64,000 nt of DNA from Acanthaster planci (lineage: Eukaryota > Echinodermata > Asteroidea > Valvatida > Acanthasteridae), in NCBI RefSeq assembly GCF_001949145.1, contig NW_019091359.1, positions 2,912,110 to 2,976,109 of the forward strand, read 5' to 3'. Below the pieces are notes generated by a model, which saw only the letters and a program-made list of their open reading frames with translations, did no database searches and was not told the DNA's origin. Each line of letters begins with the position of its first letter. Position 1 is the stretch's first letter. This document shows positions 1 through 13,100 of the stretch, one piece after another. The position numbers and the translations under genes were made by a program.

Positions 1-2524
1 TAGTGTATTACATCTACGTTGCTGGATTTGGTTCATACCTGTAAATGTTTCAAGTATTTCTGAGTCATCAAGACCTAAATTTAATTTGACCTTTGTGGTA
101 CATGTAAATTTGGTGCCAGGCAGAGCCCATGCCTCGACGGTGAAACTTTTTTAATATGGTGTCATATTTTGGTCTAAGCCCCCACTCCCAATAAAACCTT
201 TATGATGTTAAAGGGACATCTATATTCATGTTCATCTTGTACGGTACATAAAGGTACATGTACCTTGCATTAGGTTTACCCTGAATTCTGCAATCGGGGA
301 TATCACATTTAGTTGGAGTGCAATGTAATAAAGCCATGAGGAAGCAGGCTGCAAGTAAACCATGAACTGTGTTTATATTTATACAATAGTGGATCCCAAT
401 CCTGCTTAGACCCACCTTTAAAACAGAAACAAGGTTTCTGAGTATGTACTATCACTGTACTTGCAGTCATTTTTGCTTACCACATAATTTTGAAATAGCC
501 CAATTGCTAATCATTGCTTCTTTCACCCTCATTTCCTTCTTTTCAACTCTGTGCAGCCACTACGTATGTCCTTCAACCTATAATTATCACTCCATCACTC
601 CAAAGCTGACCATGACAAACTTTTGGGAGTGCTTTTTGCACTTTCAGACTTTTACAAACTGTGAACTAAATTTTATAAGAAACAGAGACCCAACTACCAT
701 AGCTGAACAGAAAGACATACCAGTAACTGTGCATGTAACCTGTTGCATTATTTTTTGGAAGTTTCTGAATTGTTAAGATGGTATTGCCATGCAGGCGCAT
801 GAGAATTAAAAGGGTGGCATGGTGTGGTTGTGGATGGTGTGCAGGGTACCAACGTACATTTGTATTGCGCACTTTACTGCGTAGGGACCAGTGCACCGCT
901 TTTGGACATCTCCGCACCTCTGCGACACGCAAGTTGGATTTGGTTGCGTTAAATTGTGAGGTCTGTCCAGCAATTGCATTTGCATGACATTGCGGGATCA
1001 GATCCATGCATGATGAGACCCGGATCTGATCCTTCCTGAAAAGAAGGTTCAAGAGAGGATCACCTCATGTTTAGATTTACTTGTTACCTTGTTAACCTTT
1101 TTGCTTTGATCCTGCTTGCAGGATCATATTTCCCTTAGACTCCACCCCACCTCCCCCACCTTGCATAATTCAGCGTAAATGTGGTGCATATACATGTACA
1201 AAACTTTCAAAACAAAACACTTTGTAGAAGGGTCACTTGATCCCCTACTGCATTATTTTGCTCACCAATCAGTGGAACTTGGAAGGCTGTGTTCATTTTA
1301 TTCTCCAGCACTAGGAGTCCAATTGTTCACTTTTGTGACCCTAATGTTCATGTTCCTGGGACCTAGTAGCGCTGGTAGACCAAAGGGATTTCCCCTTGTA
1401 TTGTCCTAGCACCTGCAGTTAAAGATAAAGGGATTTTTGCCCTATTGAATTAATGTACTGTACAATAGTCCCACCCACACTCATGGATGCACACTATATG
1501 TCCATATGTACATGTATCATTGTGTTGGTGTGTGCGTTTAAAATCAAGGGGGCCTTTGGGTTTTTCACAGTATAAAGATAAGTTTAAGTTCAGATGCCAT
1601 TTTTAAGCAAGTGTAAACAGACAAGTAACTACTAAAGCTTATTCAAGATAAAGAGCAAAGATCATGAACATGTAAGCAGTGTAAAACTTTTCCATCTTTG
1701 TTAAATGCTTGAGGAAAAATCCTGTTCTTTTTATGGCTCCATGTGATGGTAATACATCAATGACATTTGTTTCTTTTTTTGTACCAAACATTTTGTCCGA
1801 CTCAGTTTGTTGACCCGTGTTTGGATGCAGTTTGTGGGCGTAAACACCAAAGTGCACACCTTTGTTCCTTCTGTCAGATTCTTTCAGATTGTGAGGGGCC
1901 AGTGGGGTAAAACTAAAACGAAAGTGAAACAGACGTACACACTCACAAAATGGTTGAGGGTTGGTGGTGAAATTCAGACAAAAGCCCATGAAATCATTTG
2001 TCCCTTGACCCTAACATTCCCAGATCCCTCAATATCTACATGTCCCCAGAGTTTTGGAAGGATTTTGTACGATTGAAAAAGACCAGTAGAGGACATTAAC
2101 AACCCAGACCCTGTCACTTGTAGGCACTGAAGAACCTTGATGAGGGAGTTTGGCTTTGTCATACCATTATAATGCAATTTACACGAAGTTTCAACATCTT
2201 TGACTGTATCAAGTGACTGTCTACGTGCTGGATTGTGATTTTGGTGCATGGTCAAATGTAATTGTATAGTCTTTGCTGTGGTTTTCCTTTGTCATGGTCT
2301 TTCCTTTACTGCTTTCCTTTCCTGTGTATCATATTTGAACCACAAACTACATTGTATCATGCCCCAGTATGACGCATATACCAATGTATATGGTCCAACC
2401 ATGAGGACTACCTACGTTGTACAGCCCAGTGTGCTTACCTTGCAGTTGGATTTCTTTTCCTGGAGACACTGCTCATCTCAATCTTTCTAATATAAGAGCT
2501 GAGTTAAGGGCCCAATTAATGTCA

Positions 2525-2580
2525 CATCCCTGCTAAGCACACAATTTTACACCATCCCTGCTAAGCACACAATTTTACAC
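2525..2580. repeat. 28-bp direct tandem duplication
   Basis: Two identical 28-bp units beginning CATCCCTGCTAAGCACACAA lie head to tail (2525-2552 and 2553-2580). Perfect identity points to a recent duplication. No function is evident. Confidence 0.95.
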
Positions 2581-3930
2581 CAATGGAGACTCTCATGGAG
2601 AGCTTTGAGTAGTAAGCAGGGTAAAAGGCATGCACAGAGAATTTAACTCAGTAACATAAAAGGAAATCTCTATGCATGTGCACTGCAGCTTACGGTTAGC
2701 AAGTTTTTCGGCTATAGTTAGCACAATTTTTCTGCTGTGTATGTACATGTAGCAGGTGGAGTTTGGCCCAGATCTTCTAGATGGTTTTTGTATTGTTTGT
2801 ATGAAGTGACTGATTAAGTCACCAAGTGATTTAAACAGTACACTCACTGAGCAAGGCAAATTGGCTGGACACCTGTGACAGGAAGTTTACTGAAGTTTTA
2901 GCTTGTAATTCAGATTCTGTGCAGTAGGGGCGTAAATTGTGAGCCTGATAACACTCTTTGCAACATCAGCTCTAATTTGATCCTATCGCCACAAATGTAT
3001 TTACACTGTACTTGTTTACATGTATAGTGAATCATATTTATGTACATAAACCACCTACAGTTCTTCTTTATTTCCAGGTACATTTGTAAATTTATGTCTG
3101 CATTGTATTCACTTTTTGGAAAATGTCAATTTATAATTTATAAGTGCACAGTGCAGTCCTGAAGAAAGTTATGTTTCCCTAACTCAACTCGTCTAAAAAA
3201 TCAGAACGCCTCCTGTTGATTTTTTTTTAGCCTTACTATTTCCATTTTATAAACAAACAAAATGTACTTTCCTGTTGTGGTACCGGTACATACAAAACTC
3301 TGAGAGTGTGGAGCACTGGGCATTGGCCCTCACTGCCGTTATGGGGTAGCTTTCCTCCATCAGGCTAATCAGGACTGAGTTGTGGGGACAGATCCCAGTC
3401 CTCACAATGTTTTGGTCCCCACCAAATTGATGTAATGACAAGTGTGTGTCGCCACACTTTGGGAGAAGGTGTACATGATCCATGAAGGTATACATGTGCA
3501 TGGTTTGATGAGCTAACCAATATTATTTACCACTGAGAATTTCTGTTGTAAACTGAATGGCTTATAGTTGATTTTCAGTGTAATAACTACAGGTATGGCT
3601 TTATTTGAAGTACCGGGGTACTTGTTCTTTTTGTATCTGTTGTACAAGTACCTACCGGTGTATCTCAATGATTTGAGAGAAAGAAGCCCCTGTAGACACA
3701 AAAACCATTCTAGTAGACAAACCAACCGACTGACCCACCTGATTTTTGTGCATATGACGGTAACACAACTTTTTTTTTCTTGATCCGCTTGCTATGCATC
3801 ACAGATATTGACCCAGCTAGGGTCTGTTTGCCTACGTTGTCATTTGGCTGATCCTGTTTGGCATGCTGCCAACAACTGGAAAAGTCACGGCAACCAAACC
3901 TTGGGTGTTGTGAAACTGTGAAGCGTGTAC

Positions 3931-3962
3931 ACATGTACATGTACATGTACATGTACATGTAT
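3931..3962. repeat. (TACATG)n microsatellite
   Basis: About five copies of the self-complementary hexamer ACATGT/TACATG in a row. It is one of many tracts of the same motif in this window. Confidence 0.95.
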
Positions 3963-6956
3963 GTGTACTAGTTCATGTACATGCATGGCACAGTGGTCTC
4001 CATATTCTGAATTTTACAGGTAAGGGTTAGAAACTTAGTTGAGACTGATAAGAATATTGAATGGAGGACAGGGGTAGCACGAGGTTCAGGGTCCACTCTA
4101 TAAGCCCCACACCCTAATTTAGGCCTTTTGCATTTCTAGGCACATCAAAGATACATCCAGATCCTTTGTGGGAAAAATAGGGATCTTTTACATGTACATG
4201 TATGAACTGTACATGTATACACATTCATAGACAGCTTTTTAATCAAGATAATGTTTAAGATGAAACATTACAGAATGGAAATTTATGTAGTGTACATTAT
4301 ACCAGCCACAAATGTAAACTTGATGAATTTTGTTTCGTCCGTGTTATTGTTGATTTGCGTCTCCAGTGTCTTAGGGTGCCGTCCATGTACATGAATATTG
4401 TACAACACTCTATGGGCACACCCTTGGGTGAGAACAGAGGTCATGTGGGTATGCCTTGACCCATTCACATTACTGGCTGTCAGCACGGGACTTTTCTGCG
4501 ATGGGAATACTAACAGTGTACTGTAATTCCTCCGGAATCCGGGTTTTCCCTTTAAAAACACCGCTGGAGGAAGGTTAAACTAACAACTGAGGACATTTAC
4601 CTTCTGTTGGACAATGAGTGCAATATCTGAAAGTTTTACCCCATAAAAAGTCTAATGCAAACATGGATAGACATCACGATTGTGGTTTGGCAATAAGTAC
4701 TATCTCCACCCTAACTTTAGAAAGGACCCCAGAATCTGATGATTTTTTTTTTCAAGCAACAAAGCAAAATGCAGACCTATGTAATACCCATTTTGTCCGT
4801 CTATCTCAGCAACCATCCGGCTGGCTGGCCGGCTGCTTTTCAAATTACAGTGTTTTTACTATCAACTTCAAATTTTATTGTGGGTATTTGTTTTTTTGTG
4901 TCATTATTATTTGCTTAATTCTGATATTTGATCAATATCAGAACTTTGTGTATGAGTACCATAATGATTCATGCCTTGAAGTGTATTTTACACAATATTT
5001 AATGAAGACATTGAACAAAAGCTTTCAACTGCATTATACTTTGCAGTTTACTTGTACTATAGGCCTACACATACTTTACTTATAGTTATACCGGTAGGCC
5101 TTCTTTACTAGAATTTAAAGACGCATCCCGACCCTTTGGTCGGGATTTGGTGGGAAAGGGTGGGATACATGTACTTGTAGGCTGGTGTGAAGTAGGGGGG
5201 GTCTTGGTTGGGATTATCATCAGGGATATGGTGGGGTTGAATGGGAATTAAGATGATGTGGAAATTTATTAGTGTGGGATGGGGATTTTTTTTGTGAAAA
5301 TGAGATTGAAGAGCCACTTTGGAGTAAAAAGTCCTTTAGAATAATTTTGCACAGTGTACATCAATAGGAACCCACAGCATTTTTCACCATGGAGTATCCA
5401 CTTTCATCAGGATGCCAAACTGAGTGATACATCAAAACAAAAACTCAGTTTGCTCTTTCCAATACAAATGAAAACTCAAAAAGTTGCTCTGGCGACTTTA
5501 GACTCATTTTCACAGAGTGGGTCACATATTGGAACGGATGGGGTTAAGTGACGATGGTGGCTGATTATGGATTGTGCATTTTCTGATTTGTTTTTTAATA
5601 TGTTCAACATTTACCGGTATCTTGGATTAGATCAATGATACATGTACACCTCACCAAGCCGTAAATGTTGGAAAGCTGGTGGAAAGATGACAAACTGATC
5701 ACACAATATATGCAAGAAAAGACAGAAAAAACAAATATTCTTGTGTTGCAGTAGTTTGCGTTTATGTGTGGATGAAATGTACAATAGAAAGGTAGCAGCA
5801 AGCCATGACTGGTACACGTACATGTAGTTGTACACTCATACAGTAAGAACACAGCACTTACTGTGGACCAACCTTTTTCTCGCAGTTGCTTTCAATGAGC
5901 AGCTTTTTGTTTGTAATTTCAACAGAAAAAGAGAAAAAAAACCAACAACAAACAGAGTGACCCAGAATGACATTGCGACAACAGTGCCTTCGGTTGTCCA
6001 AAAACAGCATGGAAAATTTTAAATGTCAAAAGAAGTATGTTTTCTGATTTGAAACGTTTTCAATTTGAAACCAAAAGGGATACTCAATAATATTCATGCT
6101 TTTAAGAGGAGTACATGTAGAAAGTAAGACAGATGTTCAAAATCCCCTAGACTTATAATCTGGTTCATCCATACTTCATATCATGTACATGTATCGTACG
6201 TTGGTTTTTCTAAGCCCTAGTTTTTAATTGGCAGTTATTCCAAGAAAACAAGGCTTCATGTTCTCGATTTCCATATCTCTGCTCAGAATTCTTTGGAACC
6301 TGTTTGATTTGAAAAGCTACCTTAGTTCCATGAATGTTCGACCAAAGTTTGTGCTTTTACTTACATGTACTTGTATGTTGAACTCAAGGAAATGGAAAGG
6401 AAACAGACAAGTGTTGAGGTACATTGGCTGTTTGCACTGCGAGTCTGCGTTTCACTTTCTGTATAAATATGTACAAATGTACAAATCTAAAGAATAGTTC
6501 TTGGTTGTACGTGTTTTTGGTGAGATTTAACTGTCCTTTGTTATCCCAACAATCACATTAATTATTGGTATACTTCTGTTTCCTGAGGGGTATTGCCCAT
6601 GTTATTCTTTCCTATCCCTATCCAGTACTCCCCCATAAGGAAATGCAGAGAAACTGAAATGATTCACCTGTTAGCGCTGCTTAATTTGATTGACCATGAT
6701 AGAGCAGCATTTGTCAGCTTTCTTGGTGTCCATTCCACAAGGATGTTTGTAAGCCCTGCGGTTATATTGTCTGCTAATGCTATTGTTTTACCGTTGAAAG
6801 AGGAAGAAGTAATTGTGCTCTTGAAACATAGTTGTGTATTGGGACTCTGTCAGCATGGCCCCCTTGATCCTGACTCTTCCCTGCCCCCACCCACGTGTAC
6901 CGGTCGTATTTGTGTTCCGTCAGAATAAATAACTTTGCTCAATCTAGGGCTGTAAC

Positions 6957-6990
6957 ATGTAATTGCTTGCTAATTGCTTGCCAATTACAT
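6957..6990. repeat. Small inverted repeat with internal duplication
   Basis: ATGTAATTG (6957-6965) is repeated in inverse as CAATTACAT (6982-6990). The 16-base loop contains the repeated word ATTGCTTGC. It can form a 9-bp stem. Role unknown. Confidence 0.8.
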
Positions 6991-7077
6991 CTACATTCAA
7001 GGACTGTCACAACTTTGAAATTTCAAGCAAGTGAACTACCGAATGTCAGTGATGATAGTTTAACCTAATCCTTGTTT

Positions 7078-7103
7078 TGTTGTTGTTGTTGTTGTTGTTG
7101 TTG
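7078..7103. repeat. (TGT)n trinucleotide tract
   Basis: About eight uninterrupted TGT/GTT units. A (TACATG)n tract follows at 7123-7147. Ordinary microsatellite. Confidence 0.95.
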
Positions 7104-7122
7104 ACATTCACTTAAATGTTCT

Positions 7123-7147
7123 GTACATGTACATGTACATGTATGTA
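7123..7147. repeat. (TACATG)n microsatellite
   Basis: Four copies of TACATG in tandem, 20 bp after the TGT tract. Confidence 0.95.
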
Positions 7148-8371
7148 CCCGGGAATGACTTGGTGTAAAAAAAAACTGACAGTTGCATTACACTAGGCTT
7201 GATGGAAGTTATTACTCATTGCTGGGATCTTGCAAAGGCTGTTGCTCAAAGCTGGGAAGTACCTTGTCCAATTTATCATAGAGCTATGGGGCCTATCCAG
7301 GCTGTCATTACCCAGGGGACCTTTGCAGGGGCTTGTAACCTGAGAATTACTCCTGAGGTTTTAAGGGTACAGTCCACTAATTCAAGCCCCATTGAAAATA
7401 GTGTAAAATCAGCACTATTCAGGGCCCAGTAACATGCATGCCAACATCCCTGAGATTTCTGAAACACAAATGAAATTCTTGTCTGGTCACTAATCTTTCA
7501 ATTTCTTTGCAACTTTTTTGTGGGTTAACCAATTATATTTTTAATTATTCCCACAAAACAAAATCACCCCCCCAAAAGTGATTTTTTCCGAAGTCTGATT
7601 GCAGCCAGTTTTCAAGTGGCGACCCTGAACTTTCTCAGGCACTTACAACCATTTTTCAACCGTAGTTTTCAGCCATTCTCCTTTCATATGAAAGCTCAAA
7701 GACCCAGGGAGTTGATCCTGGCAACAATTTACACAATCTCACCATTTTGGGGGCCAATCAATCTCCTTTTTCAAAAGATACTGCGGAGGCACTTTTGATA
7801 CAAATAAGCTGGCTAGACATTCTCACTTGAATTAGTGGTCTGCACGGTAAGGAACAAGCTTAGCAGTATCACCATGGCAGTAAGGTTTGATGGGTCACCT
7901 TTGCCCCTGCTGGATCCAACCTTGGAGCTATAAAACCTATCCAACTAGTAACTGTACATGTACCCTGGTTTACCAAAGTTTGCATTGGTGGACATGCGAT
8001 GGACCAGGACATATGCAATAGGGTACTTGATGTTGTCTTTTGTTTTAGTTACAGTTTCAGTTTATTCATTGATCTGAAGTAAAAAGAAAGAGGTGCAGTA
8101 CATAGCACCCCAATCTGGTACTTTTACTTGGTACTTGTACTCAGTTGAAAACTTAATATCGGTGTTTTTTGGGTTTTTTTTTCAAACTGGCCTCTGTTCC
8201 TTGCTCTGTGGTGCACCACAGTTGTGTTGGACAGTCGCAACAGTGTGAAGCCTATTTCAGTCTACACAAAGAAACATATTTATGTGTACCGTTGTGTGTT
8301 TATGTAGCTGGACGATGAGGTTCTTTGTTCCCTCTGCAATGCTGTACATACTGGTACCGTACTTAAGGCAA

Positions 8372-8403
8372 CATTTGTTGAATTTGTTCAGATTCAACAA
8401 ATG
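8372..8403. repeat. Perfect 12-bp palindrome at edge of minisatellite
   Basis: CATTTGTTGAAT (8372-8383) and its exact inverse ATTCAACAAATG (8392-8403) flank an 8-base loop. The right arm overlaps the first bases of the 80-bp tandem array, so the hairpin sits on the array boundary. Confidence 0.9.
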
Positions 8404-8877
8404 CTGGGTCATAATTACAAATGGGGGTCGGAGTAGGTTCTAGACATTGTTCCCTTCCCTCCCTTATGGGGTCAGAGTTAATGCTGGGTCATAATTACAA
8501 ATGGGGGTCGGAGTAGGTCCCAGACATTGTTCCCTTCCCTCCCTTATGGGGTCAGAGTTAATGCTGGGTCATAATTACAAATGGGGTCGGAGTAGGTCCC
8601 AGACATTGTTCCCTTCCCTCCCTTATGGGGTCAGAGTTAATGCTGGGTCATAATTACAAATGGGGTCGGAGTAGGTTCTAGACATTGTTCCCTTCCCTCC
8701 CTTATGGGGTCAGAGTTAATGCTGGGTCATAATTACAAATGGGGGTCGGAGCAGGTTCCAGACATTGTTCCCTTCCCTCCCTTATGGGGTCAGAGTTAAT
8801 GCTGGGTCATAATTACAAATGGGGTCGGAGTAGGTTCTAGACATTGTTCCCTTCCCTCCCTTATGGGGTCAGAGTTA
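8401..8877. repeat. 80-bp minisatellite, six copies
   Basis: Six head-to-tail units of 79-80 bp start at 8401, 8481, 8561, 8640, 8719 and 8799. Each begins ATGCTGGGTCATAATTACAA and ends TATGGGGTCAGAGTTA. Units differ at a few sites (GGGGG or GGGG; GTTCTAG, GTCCCAG or GTTCCAG), so the array is older than the perfect 20-bp array at 47.2 kb. It is non-coding: the unit length drifts by 1 bp. Confidence 0.97.
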
Positions 8878-9783
8878 TTGATGTTTTGTTTTGTTTGTTT
8901 TGTAACCAGAAGCACTTGTACAAGAATTTTGAGAGGTTGTTGCCATAGTTTGTTTGCTACATTGTTGCTACCAAGGCAACTCAGTTTCTTGCCTGTAATT
9001 TTCCTTGCTCTTATACATGTATTTATGCAGAGGTTCAAAGAGGCCATCTGTGAGAGTCATCTTCCAGGAAGTCAGATCCCGTGATAGTTCCACCCTGACC
9101 ATGAACTGTGGCATATGCCGCACAGACATGTATGCAAGCTGGTACATGTACCCTATGCAGGCTGGTACCCCTACATGACACAATTGACAGTATTTCTTTG
9201 TAGCATGACAGGGATGTGGTGTGCTGGTAGTTCTCTGAATTGTTTGTACAGTCTGCAGTTTGCAAAGTACCATTGGATTGATGTGGGGATACATGTACAT
9301 GAAGTGTACAGAAGTGTGCACGTGTCGTGTCAAGCAAGGAAGTCAACACTCAAACACAGGAATCGTGATGCATGATTGCGGGCCACATATTTTAGAGGTA
9401 CCATAACTCAGGGTGGTATGTAGTGCAGTGGTCTGAATTGAGGTACTGCACATGCTCAGCATTCCGACAAGGACAAGGGACCATTTGCTGTTTGGAAGGT
9501 CAGAGATTATCAAGTGCAGTGTTATCAAAGTGAAAGTGGATTAGTCGCAACACATACATGTATACAGAGAGGCATCCCACAGCAGGAAGAACGTGGTTTT
9601 TCATATCTTACCGATTGCTTGACAGGAAGAGTTGGAGTGGCTTGTGTTTTTATGGGATTCAGAGACTGTTTTGATCGGCTTTAAAGAGGTAGAAATGTGA
9701 ACTCTGTCAGGTGTATGGAACACCAGCTGTGCAAGGATTTGTAGCTGCATCCAGGAGAGAGAGATCAGGGTAAGCTACCTGTC
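8878..9783 (+). other. Upstream region and probable 5' UTR of gene 1
   Basis: There is no recognisable coding exon. The purine-rich stretch at 9590-9783 leads directly into the first ATG of gene 1 and may be 5' UTR. A good donor-like site (CAGG followed by GTAAGC near 9770) lies just before that ATG, so an alternative transcript could splice out of the leader here. No TATA box was seen. Confidence 0.35.
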
Positions 9784-10188
9784 ATGGGTCTGCCCGTTGA
9801 TTCCAATCTGGCACCCGACACAAGGGACACAGCCAACCGTAGCTATTCATCTCAGAGCAGTGATGACTGTTCGCTCTTACGCATCACCAGCATCACGTCC
9901 AGCGTGAACACCTGCAGCAGAGGCAGCTTTTCCCAGTCCTCCACTACCCCTCTCCTGCTTGGGTCGCCCATGCAGGGGCACCTTCCTCAGCCCTCTGTAG
10001 CCAGCCCAGCATCCAGCTGTCAGCTCTGCTGCCGCTGGGACAGCCTCAGCGAAGAGGAGAAATTGAAAGAGTTGGTGAGGACGGTGTTCAGACAACCAGA
10101 CAGCATCCGTTGGCAGACCCCCACGCGAAGAGTGAAATTGGAGCGAAATGGCAAAGGATCACTTGGTTTCAAATACACAAATGTCAAA
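9784..10188 (+). CDS. Gene 1 exon 1: Ser-rich N-terminus and start of PDZ
   Basis: 135 codons ending in phase 0 before GTAAGT. The last ~22 residues carry the first PDZ strand and the GSLGF ligand-binding loop. The rest is Ser/Thr-rich and probably disordered. Confidence 0.8.
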
Positions 10189-13100
10189 GTAAGTACATGT
10201 TTTCTTTGCTGTTAAAATCGTGCTTTTTATGCCTATGTCTATACATATGGTATGTACATGAAGTGGCTTTTCAAATCTTGTGGCTTGATCTACGAGAGGT
10301 TTAGACACGTAGATCTTTGTCATTTGCATACACATGATCTCATGTTGACAATAGAGATTCTATACAATGTAAGTCTTGAAGCTGTTACTGAATGTAATCA
10401 TATACATGTATTTTCAAGATGTATTTTTGCATTTGGGAGATGTTAATTAATGTAACGGGTTTTGCCCTTACCCAACGTATATATTCATAAACACTGTATG
10501 CTCAGTGCTTGTCCGAGAGCTTGCGGCAAGCTCGGTGGTCAAGTGGTTAAGACATCTGCACTAGTAAGCAGGAGGTCGTGGGTTCGAGTCCCACCCAAGT
10601 AAGCTTGTGACTTTTTTGCAAGCTCTTGGGCAAGCACTGAGCATACAGTGTTTATTAATATTACGTTGGGTAAGGGCAAAACCCGTTATATAAATTAACA
10701 TATACATGTAGTTGGAAACTTGAAAGTACGTTAGTGGCCTGCCTGACTTTTATTTGCTCTGTCTGATCAGAACTGTTATTAAGGTCTTTCTGGTCGATAC
10801 TACTATAGTATGCTGATTTAGTGTCTTTCAATATTCATGAGCATAACAGTAATGCTAATAGAGTACCAAAGCATGACATTTTGACCTGGAAGTGGGGTGG
10901 CATGTGTTGGTTTACAAACGTGTTCTCGCATTGATGTCTTTTACATATACATGTATACCGGTAATTGTGCCAGTGAAATAGTCACTTTTGTATTCTGTTT
11001 ATGCTAGATGAAGCTGCAAGCTTCAGTGGTTCAGTTGATATTTCTCCAGAATTTGTTGTGATGTTGGTCATAACGTTGGTTTTTTAAAAAAAAAGCAAGC
11101 GCAGAAACAAAACTTTCATTAAAAAAGGTAAATGCAGTTCATTTATTCTTGAAATAGTCGCAACATGTGCAGCATATTAAAATATTTGAATTGCATGTGT
11201 CTTGAAGTTTGTATGGATTACTACAAAATCATACAATGCTTTAAAGATTTGTTCGAGATTTCCTTATAAATGCCATTTCTCTGCACTGCATTTCATTGCA
11301 GGGAAAAATATCCTCGTACACACTGATCTCCGAGGTGTTCCACGATGGATCGTCTTTTGGAATAGTTGGTGTGGGAGAATGTATCCTTTCAGTCAATGGA
11401 CAACCTTTGAACAGTGAAGAGGTACTAGTAGAAGATATTTCTGAGATGAATGCAAAGAGAGATCAGGAGGGATAATGTGAAGTTGGAGCTATTGTTGTAC
11501 AAACATACCGTAAAGGCGTTTCAACGGGCTGTAAGGGGGTGTGTCTTCCCTTTCCCCTCCTCCAAAAATGCCAAAAGAAGGAAGACAAGGGACCACCCCT
11601 CCCCCCACCAAAAAAAATCCTGTTCATGACAGTGTGAATGATCCACTTGGATTTACATGGCAGAATATTCTTTTACAGTCATTCACATTCATTCTTTGAA
11701 TTTGTAATTGTTCCAAGAGAATAGTACATGTATGTACTGTTACCCTTTGGTTTCCTGTTGCCTATGATGCTCAGCAATTCCTGTCAACATGTACTTGGAT
11801 ATTAGAACTCTTTTTTTTTCTCTCGCTTGCTTTTTTGGGGGGGGTGGTTTCTCTTGTGCTTTTTTTTTTTCTTGTCCTTTTTTGCTGGTGTTGGGAGGAT
11901 TTGTTTTTTTTTTTTAAATCATTCCTAAGCATTTAGGGACAAAAGGTTATTGTAAGTTTCTGAATCCTTTCTGCTGGAACTTACATATACTTGTACGTAC
12001 ATTGACTGCGGTCTTCAGTCCCTGAATTGTTTACAAGGAGAGTGGACTTGCCTTAGGTAAACTGTGCCATTCTTGAATGTCAAGACCATACACTTATGCT
12101 ACTTGTTTGCCATGTTGACTTGTCCTTGCTGAAAACATTTTTCATGGGCTAACACCTTTTGAGAGCGAATACATGTACGTCATTGCAAAGGAAGAAAAAT
12201 AGGCCATGAAAGCAGGGGGATTTCAGTCTTACAGAGCACAGATGATTAATTGTTTCTAATTTCTATAAATTATTTGTTTTCTATTAGGGTATTACATTAC
12301 GGTCAGTTGTCAGTGTGGACAAAGACAAGCCTGTCTACCTCATTATTCAACGCCCTGAGGCAATAAATTGTGGGAAGAAATGTCAGAGGTACAGCCTGCA
12401 AAGATCTGTCAGCAGTGAAAGACTCAATGGGGACATGAAAACTAGGGAAGCGCTTGAACTTGAAGAGGGAATGGACAGTGGTAACTCTTCCCACACTTCG
12501 TTGTCCTCGTCTGACAAGAGGGATGCCCTCCTGCCCAAAAGCCTAGAGCACAGGCTCTCAGCTCTGGCCAACTCTGGGAATGTTTCCCGTCTGGATACCC
12601 TTATGCCGAGACTTCCCTTCTTGAGGATCCTGATTTCTGGCAGTCAGGCAGAGACACTGGCCACCTCGCTCGTGGGGCCAAGCATAGGCCAAGCGTTGTC
12701 AAAATCGAACGATGTTGGTGTGTATTACCAAGCTTGTTTGAGCCGAATTGGCTCCAAGCTCTCCTTGGCCGGATCACAGGAAGAACCCAAGAAGTGGGTA
12801 ACGGAACTCTTGGAGTCTGTTGCTGGTAAGAACAACTTGAAACCCAATGCCTTGAGTGATCGCATTGAACTTGAGATCATAGCCTTGAAGTCTCATCCCT
12901 TCTCAGCCTACTGTCAGCACATCCTTGCAACTGCCCACTCCATCTTTGTCATTCAGTTTAGCTGCCACGACTTCCTCAGTAATGAACGGTCAGTCCTCCT
13001 TGACATCCAAAGGCGGTTGAACAAGATCCGTACCTACACGTCCAATAGAGCCCCAGTCTATCTGGTAATGAGCGTTGACAATAGCTTGCCATCAGACCAG

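Larger units (their letters stand above)
1..8371. other. Gene-free upstream region
   Basis: I see no convincing coding exon. Open frames here are short, many begin at non-ATG codons, and none shows a recognisable domain or splice-compatible neighbour. The region holds a 28-bp direct duplication (2525-2580), a TACATG microsatellite (3931-3962), a small inverted repeat (6957-6990), a TGT trinucleotide tract (7078-7103) and further TACATGTA tracts, all listed separately. It is probably intergenic or a long upstream intron. Confidence 0.6.

Noticed and set aside
666-1052. 128-codon minus-strand frame
   Set aside because: No domain, no splice-compatible partner, and a non-coding composition like its surroundings.
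4618-5085. 155-codon frame with a hydrophobic middle
   Set aside because: Begins at GTG, lies in AT-rich DNA, has no domain and no splice-consistent neighbour.
8401-8877. CRISPR-like array
   Set aside because: Repeats are directly adjacent without unique spacers, in a eukaryotic genome.
10528-10605. Functional tRNA gene
   Set aside because: Poor acceptor stem, 8-base anticodon loop and a diverged second copy in a repeat context argue for a tRNA-derived element.
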